DNA of 64,000 nucleotides from Thinopyrum elongatum (GCA_011799875.1 CM022303.1:191815700-191879699); one strand, 5' to 3'. Counted from the stretch's first letter, positions 46,080-57,600 are shown. Translations and numbers: made by a program. Notes: a model not told the origin generated them from the sequence alone.

Positions 46080-46633
46080 ACAAATAAACCTGCTAAATGG
46101 GTCATGGAACTTTGCAAACGGTTCTAGCAGTGAAAGCGCTTGTGATGGATAGCCCAATGCCATACGGTTTTCTTCATCGAATCATGTGTGATGTAGTTCA
46201 ATAAAAGCAAACGGTTCACCGAGGCAGAGCGTGTGTGGTAGTTACACCGATCACACATGAGGCTATACATAAAACTGTGTGGGATGTATATATGAACGGA
46301 AACGTTTTCCCTGGATTGACTATGTGGGATGTACATAAGAACGGAAACGTATTCCTTGGGTTGACTATGTGGAATGTACATAACAAACGGAAACGTTTGT
46401 TTGGGACTGACTGTGTGGGATGTACTTACGATCGGAACCAATTGGGCCTATATAACCGTATTTGATCGCTCGCCCATCGCACACAACCTCATTTTGCCGA
46501 GCGTGTGTGACCGGAGCGCCTATCCCCGACGGTTTCTAGGTCGTGTGGGAAGGACCCCCCCCCCCATCGCAGTCACTCACTTGGCGACGGTTCAAAACGC
46601 CATTGCGGAAAGGGGCACCTCGCTGTACCAGTG
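46080..46633. repeat. right subterminal repeats of CACTA C
   Basis: GTGTGGGATGTA and ACGGAAACGTTT recur at about 60-bp spacing from 46265 to 46440, with GCAAACGGTTC earlier. The end carries a C11 run (46555-46565) and finishes CGCTGTACCAGTG. These correspond to the left-end set 25436-26060. Confidence 0.75.
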
Positions 46634-47269
46634 TAATGGTTTCATGGACATCATCATATGTGTGTTTCAATCTATGTCTATGGATATCCTTGTATGTTCC
46701 TTGTGGGACTAACCACTAGTGAAAAAACAGCTAGCCACAACTATCGTTGGTGGCGCGCCATTTCCCATCAAGGCCAGCACTATTTTTTTCCAAATAGTAC
46801 TGGCGTAGGACAAATCAGCACGACAACTTTATATGATTAGCGCTGGCATTGCTTTTCATTGAAACGCCACAAATCTTTTGGCCCATATGCGCTCACCGTT
46901 TGGAACGCAATGGTGGCGTTGCTTTTATTTGTACGTCATAGTTAATTTGTCAGTGCTGGCGTGCGTCTGCTTTGTACGCCAAAAAACTTTTCCATTTGAT
47001 CAAGTATTTTATGTATTTAATTATTAAACTAGTCACAAAATAATAGAAATTTTATATTATGCATTTTGTGATAATTAATTTTACTATTTTTATCAACTTA
47101 GGAATTTTATTTCTTTACTACCAGTTCAAATTATGAGCCTTTTATTTTCTCAAGTCTTTCATTATTAATCTTAGTCTTTTTTATTTGGCCTGTTATTAGC
47201 TATGGCGTTGCATTTTCTCCCAACGCCGGCGATAACATATCAGAGTCAACTTAGTAAAAGACCTAGCTA

Positions 47270-47852
47270 GCTAGTCACCGCTCTCTCTCGCTCATTTCAC
47301 ACCCCTCCCCCCGACCAAAGCCGCCATCGCCGTTGCCGGCCCGTCGCCGCCCCTCGCCGGCACCAAGGTTAGATCCACTATACTCCTCCCATCGCATCTC
47401 CTTCCTCTCCACCCCACGTCGTCCGTTTGCATTTTAGCGAATCCCGGCCGGTGTCACATTTTATATGCCTTTTTTATATTTTTGATATTGTAGATGGCCT
47501 TAAGGGATTGCTTTAATTTGTGTAGAAATTTTAGTATATATATCATGGATTGCTTTGTGTCATGTAGAATCCAAAGTTAGATGCCTCTTTTATATTTTTG
47601 ATATTGTAGATGCCCTTAGGGGATTGCATGGATTGCTTTGTGTCATAGAAATTGTAGCTAGTGATAATTACTAGTGTAGAAATTGTAGCTTTGTGTAGAA
47701 ATTTTGTTTATTTGTGTATGCAATTACTAGTGTAGCTAGTGATAATTACTAGTGTAGAAATTGTAGCTATGTGTAGAAATTTTAGTATAAATATCATGGA
47801 TTGCTTTGTGTCAAACACAGCCTTAATTAGTTTTAATTGTATTATATGTAGA
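47270..47852 (+). promoter_or_regulatory. probable 5' leader exon and leader intron of the B3 gene
   Basis: A CT- and CG-rich leader (47275-47368: CTCTCTCTCGC ... GCCGCCATCGCCG) ends in CACCAAG followed by a GTTAG donor-like site at 47369. The acceptor-like TATATGTAG lies at 47842-47850, just before the ATG. The intervening sequence has direct repeats of TTTATATTTTTGATATTGTAG near 47480 and 47590. The arrangement matches a plant gene with a leader intron; it is inferred. Confidence 0.45.
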
Positions 47853-49341
47853 ATGGAGCAGCCGCCATGGCCATGTCCAGTGTGCAAGTCAAGGTGCGCA
47901 ACCGACCTTTCAAGTGGCACGCTGTTTGGCATCTACTTCCAAGCGTGCTTTGTTCCTGTAGCGGTAATGCATTACATGAACCTTTATAATAGTTTTTTCT
48001 TTTGTTTTTCTTGCTATTTCCCGTAATGCAATGTGTTTGTTTTTTGGGTTTTTTACACAGATCGTCCCTTGCAATGTGATACTGGAGTTCAATGAGCTCA
48101 TTACCGAAGACAGTGTGATCTTCGACGCTCCAGGGGGGCCCTACACTATGGAGGTCCACAAGGGACGAAAAACATCCCAGATTGGAGGAGATGTCTGGAA
48201 TCGTTTCATCAACCACATGCATCTCACTGGGGTTGAACTTATCAGCTTCTCCTTCAGAAGGCAAACTCCAAGGCTGGTTGTTATCTACATCAACGATGAC
48301 GAAGATGATGACCCACTTGATGAAGCCCTCTATGCCAAAGGAATCAGGCTAAGCGAGGATGAATCGGCCAACCTCTTGTACATAATTCCTCCACGTGATG
48401 ACTACGTCGGGATGCCATTCGTGACCCGCCTGACAAGGACAAATGTGTGTCGCCATGTCATGGTATGTTACTTGTTAGTGTTGAAATTTGATGATATATA
48501 TATATATATCTTCTCTATATATAGATATATTTATATATTATTATTTTATTATATATTTATGCTTACTTGTGACATAATTGTAGTAATGTGATATGCTTAG
48601 TGTTGAAATTTGATGATATATATGCTTACTTGTGACAGGCTTGTAGTAATGTGATATTCTTATATGTGTTGAAATTTGATGATCTATATTGCTTACTTTG
48701 TGACAGATGCTTTGTAGTAATGTGATATTCTTAGTGTTGAAATTTGATGATATATATGCTTACTTGTGACATATGCTTATAGTAATGTGATATGCTTAAT
48801 TAGTGTAATAATGTGTTTTGATATATATATATATGCTTAGTGTAGAATTTGAGGACATGCTTTAGTGTGTAGTATAATGTGATATGCTTAGTGTAGAACG
48901 TGATGAATGCTCAGCTAGTGTGTAGTAATGTGATAAGCTTACTAATGTGTTGTGATATATATATGCTTATTAGTGTAGAATTTGAGGATATCTTAGTGTG
49001 TAGTAATGCGTGATATGCTTAATTAATTAGCTAGTGTGTAGTAATGTGACATGCTCATTTACCATATATTTTTTTTCCAGAAATTACCTAATAGGCTAAG
49101 TGAGAGATGTGGCATCGAGCCGGATGAAGCAGGCATTGCTGGACTACGCCTTACGGCAAGGGGCTCCATCACCAACTGTGCTTACACACTGGACACGGAT
49201 GGTCACACTGTGTTCAGCGCCGCGAGATGGAATAATTTCCTTGCTGGAAAGAATCTCCATATTGGACAGGCCATCTTAGTCACCATCAGGAACACCTGGC
49301 GTCATGGCTTGAGGATGATGGTGGTCATCGACCACATTTAG
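47853..49341 (+). CDS. B3-domain protein gene, three exons, 257 aa, intact
   Basis: Exons 47853-47963, 48061-48462 and 49081-49341 join in phase 0 with GT..AG introns and give 37 + 134 + 86 residues, ending in TAG. Exon 1 has a CPVCKSRC pair of cysteines. Exon 2 (residues about 38-120) resembles a B3 DNA-binding domain (PYTMEVHKGRKTSQIGGDVW ... GVELISFSFRR), followed by an acidic linker. Exon 3 resembles a second B3 unit (TVFSAARWNNFLAGKNLHIG ... ILVTIRNTW). B3 domains are plant-specific sequence-specific DNA binders. The gene lies alone between CACTA D ends, so it was probably captured. It might bind target genes or the element's own ends. The absence of stops suggests youth or selection. 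Confidence 0.75.
48463..49060. repeat. degenerate tandem repeats in intron 2 of the B3 gene
   Basis: A roughly 60-bp unit recurs about ten times with decay: GTGTTGAAATTTGATGATAT, then GCTTACTTGTGAC, then TAGTAATGTGATATGCTTAG. A (TA)n run lies at 48496-48512. Confidence 0.8.
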
Positions 49342-49831
49342 AACTATGTGTGTGGCGGGGCAGTACATGAATGAACTGCTTAATTATGTATTAGCGATAT
49401 GTACTAGTACTGTTTAATTTAGCTCGTAAGGTTTCTATTAACTGGTTATGTTTGTGAGATCTATATATAGCTAGCTAGCAGCCACTTAAATATCAACTCC
49501 TAATGTTCTATTATCTGCTACTGTTCTACTGTTATATAGTATGTACTTAGTGTTAATGTGAAATGCTAAATGTTACATGGTGTTCAAAAACCTTTTTTTT
49601 TTTGTGCACGAAATGTTCATGGCGTGCAAATTACATTGTGCGCTGCTAGGTGAGTGAATATAGTGCCGGCGTTGCAAACATCGTACGCCAGAAACACGTA
49701 TAATACTACTGGCATAGGGTCCAGCGCCACCACTATTTTTTAACATTGGCGCCATATTGGTGGCGTGGGGCTCCTACGCCAGCAAGGCTGTTTTTGGCAC
49801 GCCATAGCTAGGCTTTTCTCCACTAGTGAAC

Positions 49832-50428
49832 CCATGTAGGTATTGAAAGTGCAAACTCCAATGGATTGCTCCAAAAGATCTACATCAACATTGAGCATCC
49901 ACATCTTCAACATCTACATGAAGTCATCATCGACAAAACCCAAGGTTAGTTCATCCCTCTTAGGAGGGATATCACATCTAGGGGGAGCTTTGCTCTAAAA
50001 ATTGAGCTAAAGCAACTCTAATGGTGTGAACACAACAATGCTTTATGTAAAAGTGGTAACCTCACTTGTGCTTAAATGATGAGTATGACCTATGATCAAA
50101 TGTTCTCATTTGACTCCTAAGTCAATATACTCATATATAGATGACTTAGTCATCGCCAATTGCTTGATAGATGCTAGAGTGTATGTGCATGCTTTCTCAC
50201 ATGTTTCATTTGCTATCTTATTGTGTGAGCATGTTGGTTGCATAATTTTCTCCATTCGAGGACATCCATTTGTAGTTTTGATTGTTTGGTTTTTGTTGAC
50301 CAAATGGATGGACAAGAATGCCTAAGTACTCCCTCTAGCTATCTATGCTTTTTCTCTTCTCAAATTATATTCATGCTACATCATAAAATTTGAACAAGTC
50401 TTTTTTGGACCCTCCGGGTGAGTAGCAC
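49832..50428 (+). other. copia spacer between gag remnant and extra ORF
   Basis: An open frame continues across the CACTA D site to a TAG near 49947 (ending IIDKTQG). It is short and without a recognised domain. The rest is AT-rich, with short ORFs on both strands. Pol, which should lie in this interval in an autonomous SIRE-type element, is not present. Confidence 0.5.
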
Positions 50429-50666
50429 TCGGAGCCACCGATCCGTCAAGGGCTGACTTCCAAAACCTTCTGGTGAATTTTGGTCAGACCAACACACTCA
50501 TATTCGGTCCCACCAAAACCACTAGATTAATCTCGGTTTTCACCTCGGTGCCACCGATTAGAACTATTCAGTCTCACCGAGTTGCAGCAACTACAAGCAG
50601 TTTTGCATCTCGGTGCCACCGAGCCGTTCCACTCGGTGCCACCGACAGCTAATGGGTATATATATA
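50429..50666 (+). promoter_or_regulatory. putative internal promoter of the copia extra ORF
   Basis: Palindromic TCGGTnnnACCGA-type motifs sit at 50429-50441, 50545-50557, 50610-50622 and 50633-50645 (degenerate ones near 50480 and 50514). They are followed by TATATATATA at 50657-50666 and a CT/CG-rich leader-like stretch. A further exact motif is at 51028-51040. The same motif type precedes the TATA box in the 3' LTR. This suggests a second promoter serving the ORF at 51353-53447. Confidence 0.5.
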
Positions 50667-51352
50667 CCGCGGCCCGACGTTTGGAAATTTCCTCAAACAC
50701 TCAAGCCCGCGCCCCCCCATTGCTGCCGCTCTTGGTCTCCGGATCGTCGCTGTCTCCACCTGTGCACCGTCGTCGCAGGTCTCCACCGCCGTCAACGGGA
50801 ATCACCTCCGCCTTTGCCGCCGTACCGAGCCATCACCGAGTTAGCGTATGGTTCGAGCTCTTTGTGAAAATTCCGTTATCCGATTCAATGCACAAATTTA
50901 ATGCCTGTATTCTTGCCACGATTGAAATCTCCCTGTCCACACAAAAGTTCCTTTAGATTAGATTTGATGCAAAATCTTAGGGTTAGGTTTTCGCCGAGCT
51001 CATCTCGGACCGACTGAAATGAAGTTTTCGGTCCCACCGATTGCCCTGGCCATTGCACTAAGTACAACTCGGTCTGACCAAAATGTACTGATCGGTGAGA
51101 CCGAAAGCAATTTCTCAGTGAAACCCTAGCATCTCAGAGTCACCGAACTGGAACTTGGTCTGACCGAAACTGTATGTTTAGACTTTGTTAAGTGCTTCGG
51201 TGTCACCGAGATTATCATATCGGTAGATCTGAAATGCTTTCTACAGAAAACTAAAGTTAAGATTTTGTCTCAAATTTTGCAAAAACAAGCTGCTTTTGTG
51301 ATGCTCATCCACTCTACCCACATCCATGTATTCACAGGGTCAGTTTGTAGAG

Positions 51353-53447
51353 ATGTCTGAAGCCAGTGATAGTCAGAATAGATGAGGGCACTAGTCCCAG
51401 CAACAGCTATGATGAGGGCAGTAGAAGCACCCCTAGCAACTTGCCTAAAGCTGCTACCAGACAGAGGAAGAAGAGGAATTCTAACAGTGAGGATGAGGAC
51501 TTTATTGTTGAGGAAGAAGTAACTTCCAAGAAGAATGTGGTCAAGAAAAAATATGTTGGTGTAGCTGCCACCACCAAGCCTAGTCTACAAAAGAAAGCTC
51601 CTGCTAAAAGAGCTCCCATGTCCAAAGCCAGGAAATCAACTGATGTACATGAGACTATGGAGTTCACACTTGAGCCCAGAGAGGAAGATGAAGCTGCTGG
51701 TGGAAAGAAGAAAAGGAAGGAAAGGGTCAAGAAGATTATTGCCAGAGTCATTGGTAGACCTTCCATGATGAGAGATTCTGATGAAGAAGATGAGGAGGAG
51801 GAAGAGCCTGTTGCAGCTCCTGCAAAGTCTCAAAAGTTGATGGCTGATGCCATCAAGACGGGTGCTGCTCCCTCCAAGCCCAAGCCCAAGTCTGCTCCCA
51901 AGACTTCTGCTACAAAGAGATCCACCAGAAACATATCAGCTGTAGAGAAGAACAAGGCCCCCGTGCCAGAGGTCCAAGAGGATGATGAGACCCAAGTTCT
52001 CAGAAAACTGAAGCCAAAGATTCCAGACCACAATGATGATCATCCAGTGGCTGAGAACATTAAGCTAAGAAAGGATGTAGGTCTGAGACAGTGGAGAAAG
52101 AATGATCCATATGCCACAAGGAGGAGGACTGTTGTTGACTACCGTTTCCACACCAGAGAACAGCAGGACTTCTATGAGACTGTGTTGCTAGACAAGAAGC
52201 CCATTGTGTGTGACATGAATTGGGTTAACTGGAAGTATATTGATGCCAATGAAGACTACTTTCCCCATGTTCATTAGAGTTTCGGGCTGAATGAAGTTGA
52301 TGCTTTTGTTGGACAAGAGCTGACTAAATGGAATGATGAGATGATTATGCAGTTTTACTCCACTGCACACTTCTATCCAGATGGGAAGCTAGTGTGGATG
52401 ATTGAGGGCACCAGGTACCAGTCATCTATCTCTGAATGGGCTGAGCTCATCAATGCTCCAGAAGAAGCTGAAGATGATCTTGATGTGTTTGGCAAATCCA
52501 GGAAGGATCACAACTCCATGGCTCACATGTATAAGCCAATTCCTGATAAAGCTCTAGAGACTCACAAGTTTGGATCCATCTACTATCTGCTTGCTGGATT
52601 GGGCACTATCAACTACATCTTAAGGCATACATCATTGCCCAAGTCTGGAGATCATAGAATGATACGTGGCCATTCCATCAACTTGCTACACCTGTTTGAT
52701 GTTCCCCAAAAGTTCAAGGTCATGAGCTTAATAGTTGAGACAATCAAGAGGATAGCTGCTGACCAAAAGAGGTCTTGTGGATATGCTCCACATATTCAGA
52801 TGTTGATCAATTCCAAGGTTGGAACAGGAACATATCTACTTGACAAAGAGCATTTACCTCATAGGCTAGAGTTTGAGGACAATGAAGTTGTCATGGATGC
52901 TACACATCCTACATCTGTTGAGGCCCAGGAGAAGATTGAGAAGGCAAAGGCTGCTAAAGCAGCAAAAGCAGCAAGTGCTCCAGATGCATCTACTGTGAAT
53001 CTCAAGACCAAGCAAGATCAGCTCACATACCTACTACAAGCAACCCTGAGGATTGAGAAGACTCTGGCCAACTTGACTAAGAATCAGGAGAGCTTAGAGA
53101 GAATTGTGGAGGATAAGATGTACAACCTTGATGTGAAGGTCACAGAGATTCAAACTATAGTTGAGAAGCCGAGGGATGATGCTGAGGACAATGATGACAG
53201 ACCCACCATAGACAGATTCCAGTCAGTGCCAAGGGCACAGAGGTCTTCTACTGAGCCAGTTGCATATTTGAGGCCTGCTCATTCTGCTCCTGCCACCACA
53301 GCCACAGTTGCTCCTCCAATATCTACTCCACCAGCTCCACAGACATCGGCTGAAGCATTTGCAGATGGACTCCTCTCAACACCGTCTACGCACACCGGAG
53401 CTACAAGCCAGAAGACCACTTCAGGAGCTCCTGGAGATCGTGCCTAG
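51353..53447 (+). pseudogene. copia late extra ORF (env-like position), one stop and a likely frameshift
   Basis: The likely original start is ATG 51353 (MSEASDSQN), whose frame ends after ten codons. The main frame, beginning near 51366, runs to TAG at 53447 with one internal TAG at 52275-52277. A frameshift near 51370-51385 is inferred. The N-terminal third is Lys/Ser/Glu-rich with nuclear-signal-like KKRKERVKK. The middle (RFHTREQQDFYETVLLDKK ... FYSTAHFYPDGKLVWMIEG) is the conserved 'putative plant transposon protein' type of domain. The C-terminal part has a coiled-coil-like segment (LLQATLRIEKTLANLTKNQE) and a Pro/Ala/Thr-rich tail. SIRE-lineage elements carry such ORFs where retroviruses carry env. 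No signal peptide or membrane segment is evident, so an envelope role is not supported here. Confidence 0.7.
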
Positions 53448-53951
53448 AGTGTCCTATAGCACTATACATTTTCAAACTTTTTGGTAACTTGTTGCCAAAG
53501 GGGGAGAAAGTGTATAGATCATAGGCTTCGAGAGAGAGTGTCTTTTGCTTTTGTTCGTTTCATTTGCCTTGCTACTTTGGTTGGTCCTTATGCTACTTTT
53601 GTGTTATGCTCGTGAGATGCTTTGTGAAATCATGTGTTTGATCATACTATGCTTAATGTGTGCTTGCATGATTATCTCTATGATTATTTGTGTATGATCA
53701 ATCACTTTTATCCTTGGTGATGAGTGCATGTTATCCTATTCTTATCATTTTGTGCGCTCCACCAAGATGTATGTGACATGGAAGAGTGACCCATGATCCT
53801 AATCGATTGTGCATTTTCATTCAAACACAAATTTTAAATAATGCACAAATTTAGCGGGAGCTCTTGCTTATCACATACTTCTCAAAGCGGCGATGTATTT
53901 CATTCATATTATCATTTGTCGAAGCTTTGATCTATATGTTGTCATCAATTA
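53448..53951 (+). other. non-coding copia 3' region
   Basis: AT-rich sequence after the extra ORF, with GGGGGAGAAAG near 53500 (a purine block) and no ORF or recognised motif until the polypurine tract. Confidence 0.5.
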
Positions 53952-53966
53952 CCAAAAAGGGGGAGA
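53952..53966 (+). promoter_or_regulatory. polypurine tract of the copia element
   Basis: CCAAAAAGGGGGAGA directly precedes the LTR start TGAAAGTGCGACTAATCC at 53968. This is a textbook position and fixes the copia orientation as plus. Confidence 0.85.
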
Positions 53967-53967
53967 T

Positions 53968-55520
53968 TGAAAGTGCGACTAATCCCCGGGTGGTTTTGGT
54001 AGTTTATAACAACATAGCTCATTGAACTAATGATCATTCAAGTTTAATATTTCAGAAATTTCAATGAATGGCATGGCATGGACTAGAGATGTGGACCCCT
54101 CAAAATGCTAAGGACACATATTGGCAAAAGCTTAAGACTCTTCATTTCAATATTAGTGATCCAAGATCACATTGAGTCCATAGGAAAGCCAATACTATTA
54201 AAAGGGGATGAGGTGTTGATTAATGGCTTGCTTGCTCAAATGCTTAGTGATATTTCTCCAAAACCCTCAACCACTTTCTCATTCCAAATATGTAAAAATC
54301 CCAAACTCCAACTCGGCCCCACCGATTCATACTATCCGGAGCCACCTAGTTCATATGACATAACCACTGCCAGAAACCCTAACAGTTCGGTCACACCAAT
54401 ACGGATCTCGGTCTCACCGAGATGGCCTTGCCAACTCTCTGTTGCCTGTTGCAATTATTTTGGTCTCATCGAAATAGCAATCGGTCGCACCGAGATGGCT
54501 TGACCAACTCTCTATTGCTCAATTGCTTCACTTCGGTCTCACCGAGTTGATGCAATTGGCGCCACCGAGATAAGGTTTGCCCTAAGCCCTAGCACATCGG
54601 TCCCACCGAGATTCCTAACGTTCACATTTTGAACTAAATCGGTCTCATCGGGTTCATCTATTCGGTCTGACCGAGTTGGGTCAAATGTGTGTAATGGTTG
54701 GATTTTGTGTGGAGGCTATATATACCCCTCCACCCCCTTCTCCATATGTGCGAGAGCCATCAGAACGTGCCTACACTTCCAGCATATATTTTCTGAGAGA
54801 GAACCACCTACTCATGTGTTGAGATCAAGATATACCAATCCTACCACAAGAATCTTGATTTCTAGCCTTCCCCAAGTTGCTTTCCACTCAAATCATCTTT
54901 CCACCATATCCAAATATGTGAGAGAGAGTTGAGTGTTGGGGAGACTATCACTTGAAGCACAAGAGCAAGGAGTTCATCATCAACACAACATCTATTACCT
55001 TTTGGAGAGTGGTGTCTCCTACATTGGTTAGGTGTCGCTTGGGAGCCTCCGTCAAGTTATGGAGTTGAACCAAGAAGTTTGTAAGGGCAAGGAGATCGCC
55101 TACTTCATGAAGATCTACCCGAGTGAGGCAAGTCCTTTGTGGGCGATGGCCATGGTTGGATAGACAAGGTTACTTCTTTGCGGACCCTTCGTGGGTGGAG
55201 CCCTCCGTGGACTCGCGCAACCGTTACCCTTTGTGGGTTGAAGTCTCCATCAATGTGGATGTATGATAGCACCACCTATCGGAACCACGCCAAAAATCTC
55301 CGTGTCTTCATTGTGTTTGCACTCTCCAAACCCTTCCCTTTACCTTCATTATGTTTTACTTTCCGCTACTACACTCTTAGAATTGCATGTGTAGGTTGAT
55401 TGCTTGACTTAAGCTAGTTACTAAAATCTGCCCACAACTAAAATTGGGAAAAGGTTAGATTTTTATTTGGTTAAGTAGTCTAATCACCCCCCCCCCCCTA
55501 GACCTACTTTCGATCCTACA
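53968..55520 (+). repeat. 3' LTR of the SIRE-like copia element (1553 bp)
   Basis: It starts TGAAAGTGCGACTAATCC and ends TACTTTCGATCCTACA. It contains an array of palindromic motifs, a TATA box (54717-54724), a leader-like segment and a C12 run near 55487-55498. Sequence after 55520 joins the second CACTA copy at the point matching 6661 in copy A. Confidence 0.85.
54312..54724 (+). promoter_or_regulatory. LTR promoter with array of TCGGTnnnACCGA palindromes
   Basis: Exact or one-change motifs lie at 54312-54324, 54387-54399, 54408-54420, 54481-54493, 54533-54545, 54556-54568, 54597-54609, about 54639-54651 and 54662-54674. TATATATA follows at 54717-54724. The 5-3-5 palindrome suits a dimeric DNA-binding protein or a short RNA stem. 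The array ends 42 bases above the TATA box. Confidence 0.6.
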
Positions 55521-56289
55521 ATATTGAGTAAGTGTGATTGCAATAATAGTGGCACTATTGATGAAACATGGAAAGTACGCCAGCCGAGCTACAATACATT
55601 TTAGGCAAATAACAGAGAAGATCCACATGCAACGACGCGGGAAGATGGGTGGTGGAGCAAGGACGGTTCCAGAGGAAGCTGTACCTGAGGGTCGTCGGGA
55701 TGAAACCAGGAGGGTGGCGGCGGGCGGGATCTGCCCATACTGCAGCAACAAGCAAGGGGCAAAGGCACTACCGTGACAGAGCTTGCTTAGAGAGAACGGT
55801 GGGTACCGTAGATCGGGACGCATCGGCAGTGGGTTTCCTGCGTCGACACCGGCGACCGGAGCAACGTTGCACATCGTCCCTTTCTGTCGGCAGACTGGAT
55901 CCGGCCGGATCAGGGACCAGCAGTGAGAGAGAGAGAGAGAGTGGCCACCGCCATCTTGTGTGAGAGAGTAGAAGAGACCAACGCCAGAAAGCAAGCATTG
56001 AGGATCCTGCCTATATTATATAGTATAGTATAGTATAGTGGAGCGATTTTCTTTTTTCTCTCCATAACAATTGGTTTATATTCTGTACGTGCGCCATCGA
56101 GGAATAAAATCTTTTTTTAAATAATGTGTCAAGTCACAATTTGTTTGTTCACCCGTGGTATACGATCCTCCATCAAGTGGACAACTAGTACATGTGCCAA
56201 ATTACCACGTGGGCTGCCTTTTCGTACAGAAATGAGCTCCACCGTGTACCCGCGCAGGTGTGGTTGGGAAAGAGACGGGAGTACATGCG

Positions 56290-56878
56290 CCATGCGTGCA
56301 CCTCTTCTCTTCGTACACATCCCCCACCTACGTGGGTGGGTGTGAGAGAGATACAAACCTAGAGAGATGGCATGTGCGTTCGTGAGTGTTTGTTTTATGG
56401 GGGGGTGATTTCGTGAGTGTATTTGTGGGAATATGTGTCGATGATATCTCAAACAAAAATGTGACACATGCAATGTGTGTGAAATAGAGGCCTATCTATA
56501 TCATATACAGAGGGGGCAATCCACGAGAAGAGAGGGAGGGGTCATAGATATCGATAGAGTCGAAGAGAGGATCAAGTGTGTGGGTGCGAGATCGATGAAG
56601 AGAACCATCGAAATTGTGTGTGTGCACGTCAAAGATATAGGGCGACTGACCTACCGGAACGTCAGAGGGGAGAGGGCAAGTTTGTATGTGGCAGGGAGAC
56701 ATTATTAGAGCGCTCGATATATTAGTGTGTGTGTCGGGGGGAGGGGGGCGAGGGGAGGCAGAGACCTAACTAGAGAGGTAGATCGACTCGTATATGTGTT
56801 GAGAAGGAGAGACCTAGCTATGTCTGGAGGGAGATCGGTCGACATCCATACATCAGTGAAGGACGGGAAATAGGATGC

Positions 56879-56909
<31 letters not shown>

Positions 56910-57600
56910 GTAGAGTGCCAGAGGGGTGGTGGAGTTGCTTCTCGGAGATGGTGGGAGAGGCCTACTAGACAAACTGAGGGTACAACTTCAATATCAAGAA
57001 GAGAGGGGATGTGTTTCTGTGTATGTGTGTGTGTGATAGATGTGTCGGGAGGAATGCATGGATGATGAAGGGGGACCATATGTGTTTGGTAAGCAGACCT
57101 AACTAGATCGGTAGATCAATTGTTGTGTGTCGGAGGAAGGGAGAGACATAACTAATGAGGTAGATCGATCGGCGCGTGGGGAAAATGAGTTATAAACGAC
57201 CTAGCTAGCTATATGTATAGTAGGAGATCGGTCGGTGTACATCCATTTGGTAGAGGCAAATAAGACCCAGAGAGACGGATAGAGAGAGAGGGATGGAGCT
57301 AGGAGGTGGTGCGAGAGGCCTACTAGATAGGGGGAGGAGTGTGCGATTGTGAGATCGATGAAAAGAGGGGCGAGAGTTTACACGTGTGTGGGACCGTATG
57401 TGGTAGGCAGACATCGCTAGAGAGGTTTATCGATCGGTGTGTGTCGGAAAGAAGGAGTTGTGGAGACCGTGGGAGAACGACCTAATGAAAATATATGAAT
57501 GTGCGCGATGGATAGAATGCTGAGGGAGGGGGAGGGCGAGGAGGGCGTGTGCATGCACGAGAGAAAGTTAGTGCTAGCTACAAAGGTTAGAGGATTGTGT
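56290..57600. repeat. purine-rich low-complexity region, copy B
   Basis: Counterpart of 7790-9075, with GAGAGA and TGTGTG tracts. It includes a pure (GA)n run at about 56879-56904. A TATAG-type pentanucleotide run lies just upstream at 56017-56040. Confidence 0.7.

Larger units (their letters stand above)
25436..46633 (+). mobile_element. CACTA transposon C (21 kb), containing a Tekay gypsy element
   Basis: The left end CACTACTGCAGGATG and right end CGCTGTACCAGTG (reverse complement CACTGGTACAGCG) are imperfect inverted repeats flanked by TSD TAA (25433-25435, 46634-46636). Both ends carry subterminal motifs such as AAACGGTTC and GTGTGNGATG. The interior without the gypsy element (28276-41077) holds a degraded ORF, a 203-aa antisense ORF, a 505-bp tandem array, an Ala-rich pseudogene and a GRF zinc-finger gene. 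No transposase was found, so movement would need one supplied in trans. It sits in the copia spacer just after gag. Confidence 0.8.
46714..49828 (+). mobile_element. CACTA transposon D (3.1 kb) carrying a B3-domain gene
   Basis: The ends CACTAGTGAAAAAACAGC and CTCCACTAGTG (reverse complement CACTAGTGGAG) are inverted repeats flanked by TSD AAC (46711-46713, 49829-49831). Subterminal TGGCGT/ACGCCA motifs cluster at both sides (46745-47230 and 49660-49800). The only gene is the three-exon B3 gene at 47853-49341. No transposase is present. It is inserted in the copia spacer 80 bases after CACTA C. Confidence 0.9.
17156..55520 (+). mobile_element. SIRE-like Ty1/copia retrotransposon, split by three insertions, pol absent
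   Basis: Remaining pieces are 17156-18555, 25089-25435, 46637-46713 and 49832-55520. They carry a gag with a zinc knuckle, a long spacer, a late extra ORF (51353-53447), a polypurine tract and a 3' LTR (53968-55520). Removing the three nested elements with their TSDs (GGAAC, TAA, AAC) gives a continuous order. An extra ORF between pol and the 3' LTR is typical of the SIRE lineage. No protease, integrase, reverse transcriptase or RNase H was found between gag and the extra ORF, so this looks like a non-autonomous derivative. The 5' LTR and gag start should lie left of the window beyond CACTA A. Confidence 0.75.

Noticed and set aside
51353..53447. Late copia ORF considered as a true envelope protein
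   Set aside because: No signal peptide, transmembrane segment or glycosylation-rich ectodomain is visible; its composition is nuclear and coiled-coil-like.
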